A model generated the notes under the pieces. That model was not told the origin of the DNA. It saw only the letters and a list, made by a program, of their open reading frames with translations, and searched no databases. 64,000 bases of DNA from Trametopsis cervina (taxonomy: Eukaryota > Basidiomycota > Agaricomycetes > Polyporales > Irpicaceae), in assembly GCA_022385755.1 (NCBI GenBank), contig MU278348.1, positions 1,399,035 through 1,463,034 of the forward strand, in the 5' to 3' direction. Within the stretch, counting starts at the first letter, position 1; every line of letters starts with the position of its first letter. The position numbers were made by a program, and so were the translations under genes. This document shows, in pieces, positions 34,316 to 48,618 of this stretch.

Positions 34316-36705
34316 ATGGGGTTCGTCAGGCTCCCTGCTCTATTTGCTGCATTCTCTTTCATCTATTCGGCCGCCATAGCCGATCCCGCGCTGCAAGTCA
34401 AACTCACATCTGGCACATTCGTCGGAGTTGGTAATGCCACTGAAGGCACAGAAAAATGGCTTGGAGTGCCGTTCGCACAACCGCCAATTGGCACCCTGCG
34501 CTTCAAGGCCCCCGTACCCATTACACGGCCTTCGCGTGTAGTTCGTCAAGCAGTACAGTTTGGGAATGCATGCCCACAAAGCCCGTCTCCTGGGCTGGGG
34601 GCGCCTGTAGGAGAGGACTGCCTGTTTCTCAACGTGAGATTCTTTGGGCATCGCGATCTGTATCGTAATACAGTATTCATCCGTATGCTCCCTTCGTCCA
34701 TATAGGTATGGCGCCCTACAGGAACAACGGCCGAAGACAAACTTCCCGTACTAGTTTGGTTCTACGTAAGCGCTGACGAATGTGTGGCTATAGGACGTTG
34801 ACTAAACATCATGCAGGGAGGTGCTTTCACTCAAGGGTCGGTAACACAAATTGCATGAGAGCATACACGCTAATAAGAATGTATGATAGCGCTGCGTCTG
34901 ACCCGTCATTCGATCCAACGCGTGCGTTTTCTCTCCCTGGAACGAGCGTTGACGGAGGCTGAATCTCTACTTCAGGCATAATTCAACGCAGTGTCAACAT
35001 CAATAAACCCATCATCTTTGTGTCTACGTGTGTTGCAACCCTTCTTCGATTTACGCTGATTGACGTTGGACCATGCAGAAACTATCGCGTGAATACTTTC
35101 GGCTTCGTAAGTATTGTGTTTGGTGCATCTATCCTATCTTCTTGTCTCAGGATCTCTGTGTATAGCTTGCAAGCGCTCATGTCCCTGCCGGCGATCTGAA
35201 CGCAGGTTTACATGACCAACGTGCTGCCCTCACTTTCCTGCAAGACAATCTTGCAGCATTTGGTGGGGATCCAAAAAAGGTGTTTGATTTCTCTCCCTAT
35301 CTATCATCTCTTACTTACTGTATCTTCGATCGCAGGTCACTATCTGGGGACAGGTGTGTCTAGTTGTATGACGACTCCGAGTCACTGCACAAATCGAAAT
35401 CACTAGTCCGCAGGTGCGGGATCTGCAGAGGCGCAGGTACTCTTCCCCACTTCACCTCCGTTGTTCAGATCGGCAATCTTTGACTCGAGCACAGGGCCCT
35501 TGTACGTTGTTTTGAAATGCACGGATTATCTTTCGCTCACTTGGCGACAGTAAGACTGCGCCACCTCCATCGCAATACGATAAACCTGGTTTTGCGTATG
35601 CTAAACTGGTACAACGGGTTGGCTGCAGTGAGGGACCGTCTTCCTTTAGCTGTTTGCAGAACGTGCCTTTCGAGGTAAGTGATACCCAAACTCTTAAGCA
35701 TTCTGCTCTGAGACCCTTCTGTGCTATAGACTCTCTTGAATGTGACTGATGTCATGATAAGCGAAGTGCTCAACGGGCAGCTATGGCAGCCCACAGTAGG
35801 TCCACCAGGGAGCTTCGCTTTTACTCGACCATCCCTACAGATTGCCAGTGGGAACTTTCTGCACGTGCCGATTCTTGCGGGCACAAATGTATGTGTTTCA
35901 CTGTCTATGTATTCCACTACGAGGTTATAATGATACTGCTTTAGCTCAACGAAGGCACAAGCTTCAGTCAATCCATCCTTGGCCTTCACACTCCTCCAGC
36001 CCAAGAAACTGCCGCGTTTGATACATTCATCCGCAACTTGCTCATAGATCCTTCGACGGTCACCAATGCGACAATGGATACTATGAACAGGCTTTATCCT
36101 GCAAACGACACATCCCTTGGTGGGGCATTCCATACGGGAGACGATCTATTCGACAGAGGGGAGGCGTGGTATACCGACAATATGTTTTTGTCCCCAAGAA
36201 GGCTACTGTTCAAGAAGGCGGCTTCCTTCCAGCCGCTCTTCGCTTATTTATTTGCAGAGTTCATTCCAGGGAACAACCCTGTCGAAGGAGGTGCGAGCAC
36301 CGGTACCCTTTGCGAACTTTTCTGACCGTTTTATCAGTGTCCCATGGCTCCGAACTATCCTTGCTCTTTGGTCCTGTCCCAAATCCCATTGAGAACGACT
36401 TCGCAAATCAGCTCACTGACTTTTGCCTCAACTTCATCAATGATCAGAACCCTGGACGTGAGTGGTCTTATCCCGTTTGACAGGTTTCTGCACTGACACC
36501 TGGCCCGGTAGCTGAATGGCCCCGATACACGTCAGAGACAAAGCAGGTGCTGCATCTCCAGCGCGGGAACATCACGGCAATTCCAGATGGTACGAGTATT
36601 CCACCATGTTTTCCTAGACACGAGTAACCATCATCTCTAGACTTCCTCATCGAAAAGACGGATTTCCTCAACTCCCCTGCCATTCTTGCCCAGATGCAGA
36701 AGTAA
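34316..36705 (+). CDS. Secreted type-B carboxylesterase/lipase
   Basis: The protein begins with a signal peptide ([20 protein letters not shown]) and hydrolyses carboxylic esters outside the cell. About twelve exons were joined. Landmarks: [45 protein letters not shown]...GEDCLFLNV (a disulphide Cys and the EDCLxLNV signature), [12 protein letters not shown] (oxyanion loop), [29 protein letters not shown], then the nucleophile elbow [15 protein letters not shown] with Ser in GQSAG. The acid is probably in LNEGTSF and the base His in [15 protein letters not shown]. The end reads [14 protein letters not shown], with TAA at 36703-36705. Length (about 530 residues) is normal for fungal members, which include cholesterol esterase-like lipases. 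The exact substrate cannot be told. It is convergent with the HSL-type hydrolase, about 190 bp apart. Confidence 0.92.
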
Positions 36706-36898
36706 ACCTTGGGTCGCCGCGGTACGGATGTCATAGTTCCCGTTATGAATGCATTACAGTGCTACTGTCGATGCTACATTAGTGTGCCACTTTATGAACT
36801 ACAACATGCATACTTCGTATGCGTTACTGAACATTATACAAGTCTACGATCAAAGTACATCAGATACGAACATGAGGGTATTGCAGGCTGCAGAAAGA

Positions 36899-39311
36899 TC
36901 ATGAATCCGGTCCACGCATGAACATATGACCGGCGGACGACACAGATCCTGATTTCTTCCTCTGTTTGGGAAGCGTATTTAGAATTGCATCCGGTCTGAA
37001 CATAAGAGTTTGGTTAGCGGGCCCACTGTAGGCCCACTGCTCACACAACATGGTAATGTCTGGGTGACTGGAATGTGATCGACGGATGGACGGTCTCGGA
37101 GCGGTCATATTAAGGACAGTCGTCGAGTTCGTGGTAGAATGCCTGTGTACTCTGCCTGGAGGATGTGTGGGGGCCTCGGTGGGGTTGAGGTATGTACGCG
37201 AGGGCAGTCGGCGGGGGCTGGTTGATGGCAGGCCTGACGGGTTTGTTGGCGTGGGTGTGGGTGGTGAAATTAAAGGTGTTTTGGGGAAGGTCATTGAGGG
37301 CATGCGTAGGAATGGATTTGTGATTGAAGAGGCATGACTGCGGGGGCCTTGTGAGGATGAATTGCTGCCTGCGGTCTTAGGTCGTGGGAACTGGAAGTCT
37401 TTCTCGTCGCTCTTGTCGGGAGAAAGTGGAGGGGACGGCCAAGGGCTTGGTGAGACCCAGCTTGGATCCTCTTCTTGACTTGATGACCCCTCTTCGCTAT
37501 CTGCACCATGACTATCGGGTCGAGCAACGCGAGTCTCGCTCATTCGTTCTGGATTGTACAATTCGTCTTTCTTGGACAAGGAGTCGGAGCCATCTCCTTG
37601 GACCACTTTGGCTTTCTCAGTGTTTATCTCTTGTTCTAAGCGTACTTCCACCTTGCGCTCGAATTTGCGGGGCACATCGCCCTCGATTGGCTTGAGCGTC
37701 TCCAATACGAAGGTGCGGGCTGAATAGAACGCCTGTTGGGCATGTTCCAAGAATGGAATTGCCTGGAAGACGTGCACCTGACATAAAGCGTCAATCCTAG
37801 CACCTCCTGTTACGAGGTTGAACCACGTACGGCATCTTCATACAGTTCGTGCCTGACATTCACTCCCGCAACAGCAGCTTTGTGTGCCATGAGCGTGGAT
37901 TCGTCTCTCAAAACTTCCGAATCGCCGCTTTGAATGAGCAACGGGGGCAGTCCCTTGAAGTCCCCGAACAATGGACTTGCATATGGGTGTGTAAGATACT
38001 TCTCCATATGCTCCCCCAGATAACACTGGATGGGGTTCAAGTGATCTCCCGGGACCGGTTTGGGGACGATATCGTACTGCGCATTGCTTTCCCAAGAGTC
38101 GCAGCTCATCGTCAAGTCTAATTTCTCCGGTCAGAATGAACGAAAGGTGGATGAACTGCGAGAGATGTTGCTTACCGACCCAAGGTGACATTAGGATACC
38201 GCCGCCTGGTAGTGGATATCCGTTGTCGCGAAGGTACATCAGGAGCGCAACAGATAGTCCGCCGCCAGCGCTATCGCCGGCAATAATAATGTTTTCGGCT
38301 GGTATGTGCAGGTCATCTGTCAGCCTGAAGTATGCGGAAACAGCGTCGTGTAGAGGGCCAGGGAAGCGGGTCTCCGGAGCAAGCCTGTAGTCCAACGCTG
38401 TTCGCCGCTTGAGAGCAACGACTACAGCGAACAAATGTAGAACGTACCAAACAGCCTCGCATCCAAAACCTTTGCCAACGGTATCGTGAGCAGTCTGTGG
38501 GTTGCGGGACTTGACACATAGTAAGCACCACCATGGATAAACAGTATGACTCGCTCCTTTCTTTTTTGAGGACGATTCAGACCATCTGTATCCTCGCGTG
38601 CGTTCTTGTTGGCTAGCCATTCGGACTGAAGACGGCGCCAAGTTTTCTTCCCAACCACCCATTCACCGGATAACTCACGCGTTCCGTTCTCGGCTGCATC
38701 GAAATCTTCTAAAATTCCCCGCAGTCTACGGCACGGGACCTCGAAGGTAACTGGAGTGATTATAGCATCGGAGGGCACAGGAATCAGCCCGCTGATCCCC
38801 ATCAGCATACGGATCAAGGTCTAAGAACTGCATGAGCAGGGCATCGCTGGAATCGCAGTCAAAGACTCACGAGGTCCGCAAGGTATGAGTATCGACTGAT
38901 ATCTCGCATGATTGAAGCTAGTAGCGTCATCTGCAGACCCCATGATTTCCTGGGAGGGCCGTGTAAATGGTGTGAGATGGCCGCAGCGAAGAGTCCACTG
39001 GCTACGCGCAAATGATCAGCAACTATAATGGGGTGTTCGGAGAGTACACTGGACTGACCTTTGGAAACAATAAATGTAGCGTGTTGCCATAATTGCCAGG
39101 GTCTAAGAGGCCGATATTCACGTTGCTTTAGCTTCAAGTCTCCTACGCGGGACGAGGGCGGTGGTGCTACTCCTGGTGCTTCGAAGTATTTGAGAAGTTC
39201 GGCCACCGGTTCAGAGGGGAATTGTTCTCTCTCTGTGCTCTCTGATTCATGTTCCGATGTATTCGTCTTGGTGTTGACGCTACCGCTGAACAGGGAGATA
39301 GGCCAAGCCAT
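36899..39311 (-). CDS. Alpha/beta hydrolase of the hormone-sensitive lipase family, long C-terminal extension
   Basis: The ATG at 39311 gives MAWPISLFSGSVNTKTN. An N-terminal region (PLRPWQLWQHATFIVSKG, LMGISGLIPVPSDAIITPV) precedes the hydrolase core: RVILFIHGGAYYVSSPATHR (HGG oxyanion motif), LDYRLAPETRFPGPLHDAVS, IIIAGDSAGGGLSVALLMYL with the nucleophile Ser in GDSAG, PGGGILMSPWVDLTMSCDSW, LPPLLIQSGDSEVLRDES with the probable acid, and HELYEDAVHVFQAIPF with the catalytic His. These motifs fit the HSL/GDXG family (sterol deacetylase, esterase, lipase 4-type). After the catalytic domain about 250 residues of Ser/Pro-rich, presumably disordered tail follow (SPSPWPSPPLSPDKSDEKDF), ending RGPDS. 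No signal peptide is visible; it is likely intracellular or membrane-associated. Substrate unknown. The ATG-proximal exon borders were read from frame only. Confidence 0.85.
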
Positions 39312-39793
39312 GCTCAGAGAGGGTCGCAGGCGGCCAAGCTTTGTCGTGTCCCTCGAGTGACTTTTAACCGCGAGTTAAGGTAGAGAGCAGATGGCAGAGA
39401 GCGGTATAGATTCGGCAAGATCGAAAGGGGGAATATTTAAGAAGCAATTGTACAATAGATGCATGAAAGCCGTGTCATGAAGGGTACTAGGACGGAGCCA
39501 GTGAGAGTCGCTCCAGGACGCAGTGGACCAAGTGCTTTCACTCACTAGACGCCTTAAAGCTATGATGTGCGTCTATCGGAGCCCAGAATCACATGTTGAT
39601 GCTTACCCCGCACTGTCGAGCGACGAGGCATGACGCAGCCATTAGGCATCACACACGTCCGAGCAGAGGTAAAACAACAGCCTGTGTCACAACAATCGCG
39701 GTACATATGACCCTCAGTATGCGTCAAACAGCTGAGCTGAGCAGAACGGGCAGGAGCATAATCATAGCAGATCACCAGGCGATGGTCGTATGA
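39312..39793. other. Intergenic stretch of about 480 bp
   Basis: Upstream region of the hydrolase and 3' side of methionine aminopeptidase 2. No gene or clear element was seen. Confidence 0.45.
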
Positions 39794-41553
<1,760 letters not shown>

Positions 41554-41628
41554 ATCCGAACAGTGTGGGGAGTAAGCAAGGTGAGAATTGATTATTGGTT
41601 GGCGCCTCCGAGATTACATGGTGCTCGG

Positions 41629-41634
41629 CACGTG
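41629..41634. promoter_or_regulatory. CACGTG E-box between METAP2 and RIB7
   Basis: Perfect CACGTG in the 193-bp divergent promoter (41554-41746). Confidence 0.4.
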
Positions 41635-41746
41635 GCTGCGATTGACGGACCACTTGGATTTGCTGAAATTGGAACCAGCTTGAGGCTATCCTATGCTGTA
41701 CACAGCTTGCTGAGTGCTCCTCTACATTCCTTCATAGTTGAACACT

Positions 41747-42827
41747 ATGTCAGAACATACCGATGAACCTTTACCTCAACCTCCTCAGCTATTGATTGAT
41801 ACACTGTTTCCTGATCAGAACGGTACTGTGCATGGCATCTCTCTGTACACACCGAGGGACGACCGGATCCCACCCACACCAGTCTCTAGTCAACCCAACA
41901 GACCACATGTCACCCTTACGTTTGCGCAATCCATTGATGGAAAAATCGCAGGAAAAGGGGGCCAGCAACTCTTGCTGAGTGGGAGGGATAGTTTGATCAT
42001 GACGCATTGGTGATCAACTCGCTTGCCTTTCTCAGTCAATTCAACTGAACTGACGATACGAAGCTAGGATGAGGACAATGCACGATGCTATCCTTGTTGG
42101 GATTGGTACGGCCCTGAATGACGACCCACAGCTCAACAGTGAGTGAGGGAAATAGCCATCAGTCGGCTGTACTCACTCGACGAAAAGCACGGCACGTACC
42201 CGCACTACCGTCTGGGACTCCTTACCGGTATCATCTCCCTCGACCGATTATACTGGATAGATACCTTCGGCTGTCTCACAATTGCAAGCTGCTGAACAAT
42301 TATAGAGACGGCAAAGGGCGTCGACCATGGATATTCAGCTCCGTGCCATCACAGGAAGAACTAACGGCATGGAATGTGAGGAGAACGGCACTGGAGATCG
42401 CAGGCGCGAAGGTATACATAACTGCCGCTCACGGAGGTACGACTGACGATGTCACTATTGCTTGACCTGACGGCGGAGGGTCAGGGCTTATATCGCTCCC
42501 TGATGTTCTGCTTGCCCTCAAAAACTTGCATATACGGTCTCTCATGGTCGAGGGAGGCGCGAACGTCATACAATCGTTCTTGAAAGAAACTCTACCCGAC
42601 CCACAAGGCAAAGTGAACCCCATTGTGGACACGGTCATCGTGACTGTCGCACCTACTCTTGTTGGGCCCCAGGGCATCGCATACGACTGTAACCTTCCGG
42701 TGAAGGTTCGTCATGTACAGCTTTATCCTCAAGTGTTCTGACCGGGAATTCTGCATAGCTCAATCATATACGAACTGCAGTATTTGGCCGCGATGCTGTC
42801 ATGGCACTCAAATTCGCAAATATTTGA
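41747..42827 (+). CDS. RIB7: Riboflavin biosynthesis reductase Rib7
   Basis: Reduces the ribosylamino-pyrimidinone 5'-phosphate to its ribitylamino form with NADPH, the second step of fungal riboflavin synthesis. The ATG at 41747 gives MSEHTDEPLPQPPQLLIDTL. The RibD_C fold shows RPHVTLTFAQSIDGKIAGKG, LLLSGRDSLIMTHW, MRTMHDAILVGIGTALNDDP (the family signature 'HDAILVGxxTxxxDDP'), LPRPIILDRYLRL, RPWIFSS, NLHIRSLMVEGGANVIQSFL, VDTVIVTVAPTLVGPQGI and, after an intron that starts GTTCGT and ends GCATAG, LNHIRTAVFGRDAVMALKFA NI. The stop is TGA at 42825-42827. About 290 residues, normal for the family. Divergent from METAP2. Confidence 0.93.
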
Positions 42828-43122
42828 TCCTGGCCAGGATGTATATATCTCGCTGTTGTAGAAGACGCTGCTCATATATACCTTCGAACGTTCGAGTTTG
42901 CGTGTTATAGTCTGCCACAGCAATCCGCTGGAGGAGCACATTGCGTTACGAGATCCACACGTCTATACGCATGTCTGCCACAGTAAATTGGTGCCTGCGT
43001 AATACGGCAGCAATTGTCATATTCGATTCAGTGTTCATTGTACAACAGTGTATGTGTCTCCATAATAATATTACATGTGTTTCCAAACATGACCGACGCG
43101 TTGAGTGACGAGTAGCAAATGC

Positions 43123-46100
43123 CTAATCGTCTCCGGAGGATGAGGTGTCGTACAAGACAACATACTCTAAATCTCGCTCCAGACTGGTGGGAGACGGAGC
43201 AACGGATGCAATGCGCGAGCGGCTGTCCTGATACATTTCGTCGTCATCGTCGATGGAAGGCGAAGATGGGATATTGACGAGAGAGAGAGAAGAATCCAAA
43301 GAACCATCATCAGATGCAGGAGCCGATGGAATGGTGAGGGACGAAGCGGGAATCGACAAGCCAGTTGACGCTTGCGTAGCAGCCCCCAAAGACGGCGCCG
43401 GTGGCATGATCACAGAGGAAGCAGCGAGCGATTCTTCACCGCTCTGTTCAGAACGAGCTGGTTGAGCCACATCGATACTGTGAATACGATATCAGCCAAC
43501 GAAACAGGCCGAAGACAAGGGGAACTTACTCGACCCATACACTATTGCCAAAATACTGCTGTCCATCGTGAAGTCGCCAATAGCTCACATACTTGCCCGG
43601 GACTTCCGGCGCCTTCATATCCCCACCGATTACCTCCACCTCTTCACCAGGCTCAACGCTACCGACAGGGACAGTGGGCACTTCCAGACCTCTGGGAGCA
43701 AGCCGGTCGCCAGCAACGAACCGGAGTGTCGTAGCTGCAGGCCACGCTTGATCACCATTGTTACGCATACGCCACGACTTAACAAACTCGGCACCCGGAG
43801 GGAACACTTGACCTTCGGAGATGTTGCTGTCTGAGACAAAGATCGCCTCGAAGCGGGGTCGTAGCGGGGCGGGCAGCGATGGCAGTGTGGGGATTATTCT
43901 GTTCAAATAATCAACCAAGTTGTGGCCGAAATCATGCGAACGTTCGACTGCCTCAGCGCCTTCCGGTCTAGATAACAAGGGCTCGTGCCCCAGCGGTGAT
44001 TCTTCTGCGGTATTGAATTCCTGGCTGTTAGAAGACGCTTCCCTGGTGATATGGCTACTTTGTGCGTTCACTGCGGGCATTGGAGGAGCTGTGTTAGCAG
44101 TAAGTGGACTTGGTGGCTGCAGCAGATGCTTGAGGACGGTCGTTAGCTCCGGCCATAGTTCGCGCCATTGTGTATCCTCCAATGGTTCCAGCCTTGGAAC
44201 AGACTCGATGAAGTCGACGGGGGAACCCAATGCTGTTGAGCTCATGTCTGCTGCGCGGGCTTCTGCTGCAGGCTCGTCCAAGTCGATGAGACGTTGTGGC
44301 GGGGAAGGAGATGGGGAACGCGAGGGCTCCCTTATCCGAACAGGAGCATCTTCGTCGAACACCGATTCCGGGCGAGGAGTAGTCAGGCAAGAGCCAATAG
44401 TTCCAGCAACAGCCGGTCGAGATTGCAAATTGATGGGAGGCTGAGGAAGCTGCACTGTTGCTTGACAGAACTCCGGAGACGCGAGGTTAGACGAAGCTTC
44501 TTCTTCGCAAAGCATGCTGGGAACAACCATCGGACCAGGGGGAGTGCTTCTCCATCGCCAATCTATCTCAGGAGGTGTCCACGACGCTGGGAGAAGAGGA
44601 GGGATGTCTGCTTCGTATCCCGTAATATGTGGGGCAGCGGAAGTAGAAAGGGGCTGGTAGTGATGTACATAGGCATCTTCAGCTAAGAACGGGTGCTGTG
44701 GTTGGGGCGAGGCGATCCTGGTCTCTGGAAATCCGTCGATTGTGTACAATTCTGAGGCAGGGCTGATTGGCCTTGGAGGTTCATATGCGTTCCGGATAGG
44801 AAACAACGTAAGTGGTACAACACAGTCCGTGTGTTTAATCTTGACGAGAGGATGGGTGACTGGATGCACAGAGATCGGCAATGCTTCGCAATCCTGGCAA
44901 AGATCGTAATCTGAGCATTCTGGATGTATGCACTATAGAACCGCCTAAGTTTAGCTATAATTATACTCATTGACAAGACATACCTTGTATCTGGTACCAC
45001 GAATGGGTTGATGGCATTCATTGCAGCCTGCATTGTGCGCAACGTTCTCTCGCGTGGCATCTCGCAGCTGGAACATACAGTCGATTAGCCGGCGCACTGA
45101 AGACAGCACCTATCACGTACGTGTATTTGATCAATGTCACGGAGCTTGACAAAGCCATGGCCAGGATGCTGCTCGCGAGTGATGCTGAAACACGCAGAGC
45201 AGCAATCGAAGTTAGGGCAATTCAAGCATTTCTGTAGAATTGCATTAGAACGTGGGTGGCCACGGAGAAAACGGACGCACATAACGATCGCCACGAATCC
45301 GTGAGTCGCAGAGATTGCAGTTGGCAGGATGGACAACTTGTTCGATGGGAGGAGTAGGAGCGTTACGCTCCTGACTGTGACTCTGATGCCTGTCTGTCCA
45401 CATTGGCAGGGCATCATCATAGACAGTATGCACCACAACATCGCCGGGCTTGTTGATCGGGAAGAATTGGTGACCAGAGAGATGTTCACGCCTGCCACGC
45501 TCCACACAATCGTCGCAGAGGTCGAAGTCCGGACAGTCCAGGCACTTGTGACGTACTCCTACGATCAACTCGTAGCACTTGTTGCAGGCGACATAGTGGT
45601 GACTCTCGGGTTGCAGCGTCGAACGAAGGCGCGCACGGGCGTCGTTGAAGCCCGTAATGTCAGAAGGCGTAGGAATTGGGAAAAGCGAGTGTTCAAGGTT
45701 GTGCGTGGAACGCTTCGTTTGATCGGAGAGGCAGCTTGAACACAGGTCGAAGTTCTCGCATTGGAGGCATTTGTGACGCACGCCCTTGATACGAGACATG
45801 CAGCCATCACAAATAACCGTGTTATGAGTGGCCAGAGACTCCACGACGGGATGGTTGGCTTTATAACATTCTAGGGCAAGGTAGTATGCATCACGTTTCC
45901 AGGGAACCTCGATGGGGAAGAAGGCGTGATCCATGGAGTGCCCAGTTCGAATGGAGACGGACGAGATACAAGCACTGCAAAAGTCGAAGTCGACGCAGTC
46001 CAAGCATTTGTGTCTGCTACCGTAGATCCGGCTGTTGCATCCATCGCATGTAGCTGGTTGCTGGACGCCGCGATCAGCGGAGCGAGCTGTAATATACGCC

Positions 46101-48426
46101 GTTGTATCTCCTGGGACGACGATCGGGAAAAACCTATGCTTCATGTCGTGTGAAACTCGTTTATGGGGCGAGGAGAGACATGAGGTACAGAAGTCGAAAT
46201 CTTCGCACTGCAGGCATTTGTGGCGGACACCAATGAGACGCTGGTTGCAGCCGTCACATTCAATACCAGTGTGCACTGCACTTGTCGTGCTTGGTAGCTG
46301 CTGGAATATGGCGCGGATCCATGATGACACGTTAGTGATTGGCATTACAACAAAGCAGTCTTGCGAACAGACCTCATTGAAAATACCAGTCGCATCGGCC
46401 TGCACCTCTGCTCCCCTCTCTCGCTCGGGTTCTACAACGCTTCCGGTGTGGGAGCGTGGGTTCGGGCCAATTGGGCCACTCGTCACAGCCTTGTCGAAAT
46501 CCACACGAAGTTCGCTCAGTGAGCTCTGAACCTCATCAATCTGCTTCTTCAGTTTCTCACACTCCGCAATCCATCCATTGGCGCTCTCGGTAGCTGACGA
46601 CGATGCTCCAGCAGGCAGACTAGGTCCATCCTCCAGTATAGGTTTTCCGGCATTCGGGAAGCAAGCCCATCGTGGGGGAGAAGGAACCCTCGGAGAAGGC
46701 GCAGCTGTCCCTCGCGATCCCTGCCACAACGACACTCCTTGCCACAACGATGCGGGGGTGCGCTCATTGGAAAGCCTTTGTGAGGAGCGGAGAAGGTCTA
46801 ATCCTAGGTCTACAGCACGATCGCTCGCCTCCTGGAAGATATCATCGTTCGGCACTGGTAGGGCAGGAGTCGACCTGCCACTGTTGCTGACCCAGCTCAC
46901 GCCATCAAAGTCAGGAATAGGGCGTAGAGGGAATGCCGGCGACGAAGGGGAACGGTCCAAGGCGACGTCTTCACCTGTGTGGGTATCACTAGCTCCTGGA
47001 ATCCCCGTGAGGTTTGAGGTGGTGTAAGGACTAAGCACGTGAACAGTGATCGGCGGTGACGGAGAACGGATATGTTGCTGGTCAAAGGGAACGTCTCCAC
47101 CTAGCTGCAAATCGCTACCCTCTGGACTCCTTGTACTGTTTGAGGTGTAAGGCTCAGACCCGTTAACAAGGTACGACGACGTTGGTTCATGTGCGCCATT
47201 AGTTTCTGCTCGTTCCTGCGCTGCTTTGACGTTTGCAAGAAACCTCTCGCGCCAGCTTTGATTGCTGCGTCTTAACTCTTGTAACAAATCGTTGCTTTGT
47301 ACCCCATATGCTCTGGCGTCCCTCGTCAACGTGTCTTCAGGGTTAGAAGCATACTCGTGAACGGATTCAGGTGAGGGCGAAGGCCTACAAATGACGATTG
47401 GGCGAGATGATTCAGGTGAGCGCGAACGCGAACGCGGGACGATTGTGGCAGGTGAGACCCGAGGCGGAAGTGGGATGATGATTGTGGGAAATAACGGTGT
47501 CGTCGTCACAGAAGCGGCATCAAGGGACTGGTGTTGAGATGCGCCGAAGGGCGATGAAGCACTAGTGGCCCTTTGCTGCCTCATTTGGCATAAATCGAGG
47601 AAGTCCTGGTGTAATTGTGGTATCCGAGACCTGAGTTGCGGAGAGCTGCTCGTAGAAGAGTTGTTAGACATTTGTTCGCTTGTATCATAACGATGATAAT
47701 GACCGACCTCAGAAGCATGCGGTCCTCGTATGACTTCTCTTCTCCCTTGATAGTTACATCATCCGTCCCTACTAAGGAAATGAGTAACGGTACTGGAAAT
47801 ACGTGATGGTGCATACGGTCAATTTCGGACCCTGAGCTACTGCGCGTGGAGGTTCGTTCCCGGATACGAGCAAGCATTGCCTGTCGCGATTCGGCATTGG
47901 GCAAGGGAAAGAGAGGAGCAAAATCACGGCTGGGCGTAGTCAGCGGCGTCTCCTCGGTAGAAGGATAGTCAGCCATGCTTGTCGGTCGTGACGAAGGAGC
48001 ACTCGAAAGGCCAGATAGGCTGTTCCGCCATGCTGCCTCCCGACGCCCTGTGAACGCCCGCGGAGGGGCAACTGCATCATAGGCGTCGCGAACGACGAAC
48101 TTCAGTACGGCGTCCGGCCAAGAGCGCCCCTGATAGGGCTCAATGCGCTTCTCGTAGTCGTCCGCAGTACGAACGCGTATGCCGATGAGCATCCTGGGAG
48201 CTTCCTCCGTCGCCGTCGTGAACAGTGTGAGGTTGGTAAGCTGAAACTCTTTCAAGGTAGGGAACTTCTTGCACAGCTTGTTGGGTCATAGCTGTGAGTC
48301 GGTTGCTGCGATGGCCACAGTGAGAGCACGTACCTCGTCACATAACTGCTGGTAGGACGGAAACTCATTTGAGTCAAAGGTTATCCGCCTCGTTTCCGAG
48401 CGATACGACGCCTTGATAGTAAACAT
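43123..48426 (-). CDS. NBR1: NBR1-type selective autophagy receptor (PB1, six ZZ fingers, FW domain)
   Basis: NBR1 links cargo to Atg8 on autophagosomes, or in fission yeast to ESCRT-dependent delivery. The ATG at 48426 gives MFTIKASYRSETRRITFDSN and a PB1-like fold (LCKKFPTLKEFQL, RTADDYEKRIEPYQG). A long disordered Ser/Pro region and a short coiled coil (CEKLKKQIDEVQSSLSEL) follow. Then six ZZ zinc fingers, each of the CDGCxxRIxGxRHKCxxC...DFDxCxxC type: first cysteines at ECDGCNQRL, TCDGCNSRI, ICDGCMSRI, ACNKCYELI, NCNLCDSRI and GCNECHQPI. After another linker the FW (NBR1) domain reads FPPGAEFVKSWRMRNNGDQA, VGSVEPGEEVEVIGGDM and GKYVSYWRLHDGQQYFGNSV. The end, SLERDLEYVVLYDTSSSGDD, contains an acid-flanked YVVL that looks like an Atg8-interacting motif. 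About 1,500 codons over several exons. The UBA domain of animal NBR1 is not seen. Confidence 0.92.
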
Positions 48427-48551
48427 CCTCGCACAAACTGTGAGTATGCTCACACAGAATGTGGGGAATGAGAGGAAGTCGTAAGTGGGGGAGAGCGTCA
48501 ACGACCGGTCCCATTCCTATAAGGCGCGGCAACCGCCTAATTGACTGCGCT

Positions 48552-48557
48552 CACGTG
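48552..48557. promoter_or_regulatory. CACGTG E-box between NBR1 and the aminodeoxychorismate lyase
   Basis: Perfect CACGTG in the 192-bp divergent promoter (48427-48618). Confidence 0.4.
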
Positions 48558-48618
48558 ACCGATATTTGGATTGAGCGCCGGTGAACGAGCTGTTTGGCGC
48601 GTTCCTCAGTTCTTCACC

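Noticed and set aside
34316..39311. Esterase and HSL-type hydrolase as a secondary-metabolite or lipid cluster
   Set aside because: They are merely convergent neighbours of different families, one secreted and one not; no synthase, P450 or transporter accompanies them.
43526..44881. FW-domain ORF and ZZ-finger ORF as two separate genes
   Set aside because: The sixth ZZ finger is split across the intron between them and the frame continues, so both belong to one NBR1 gene.
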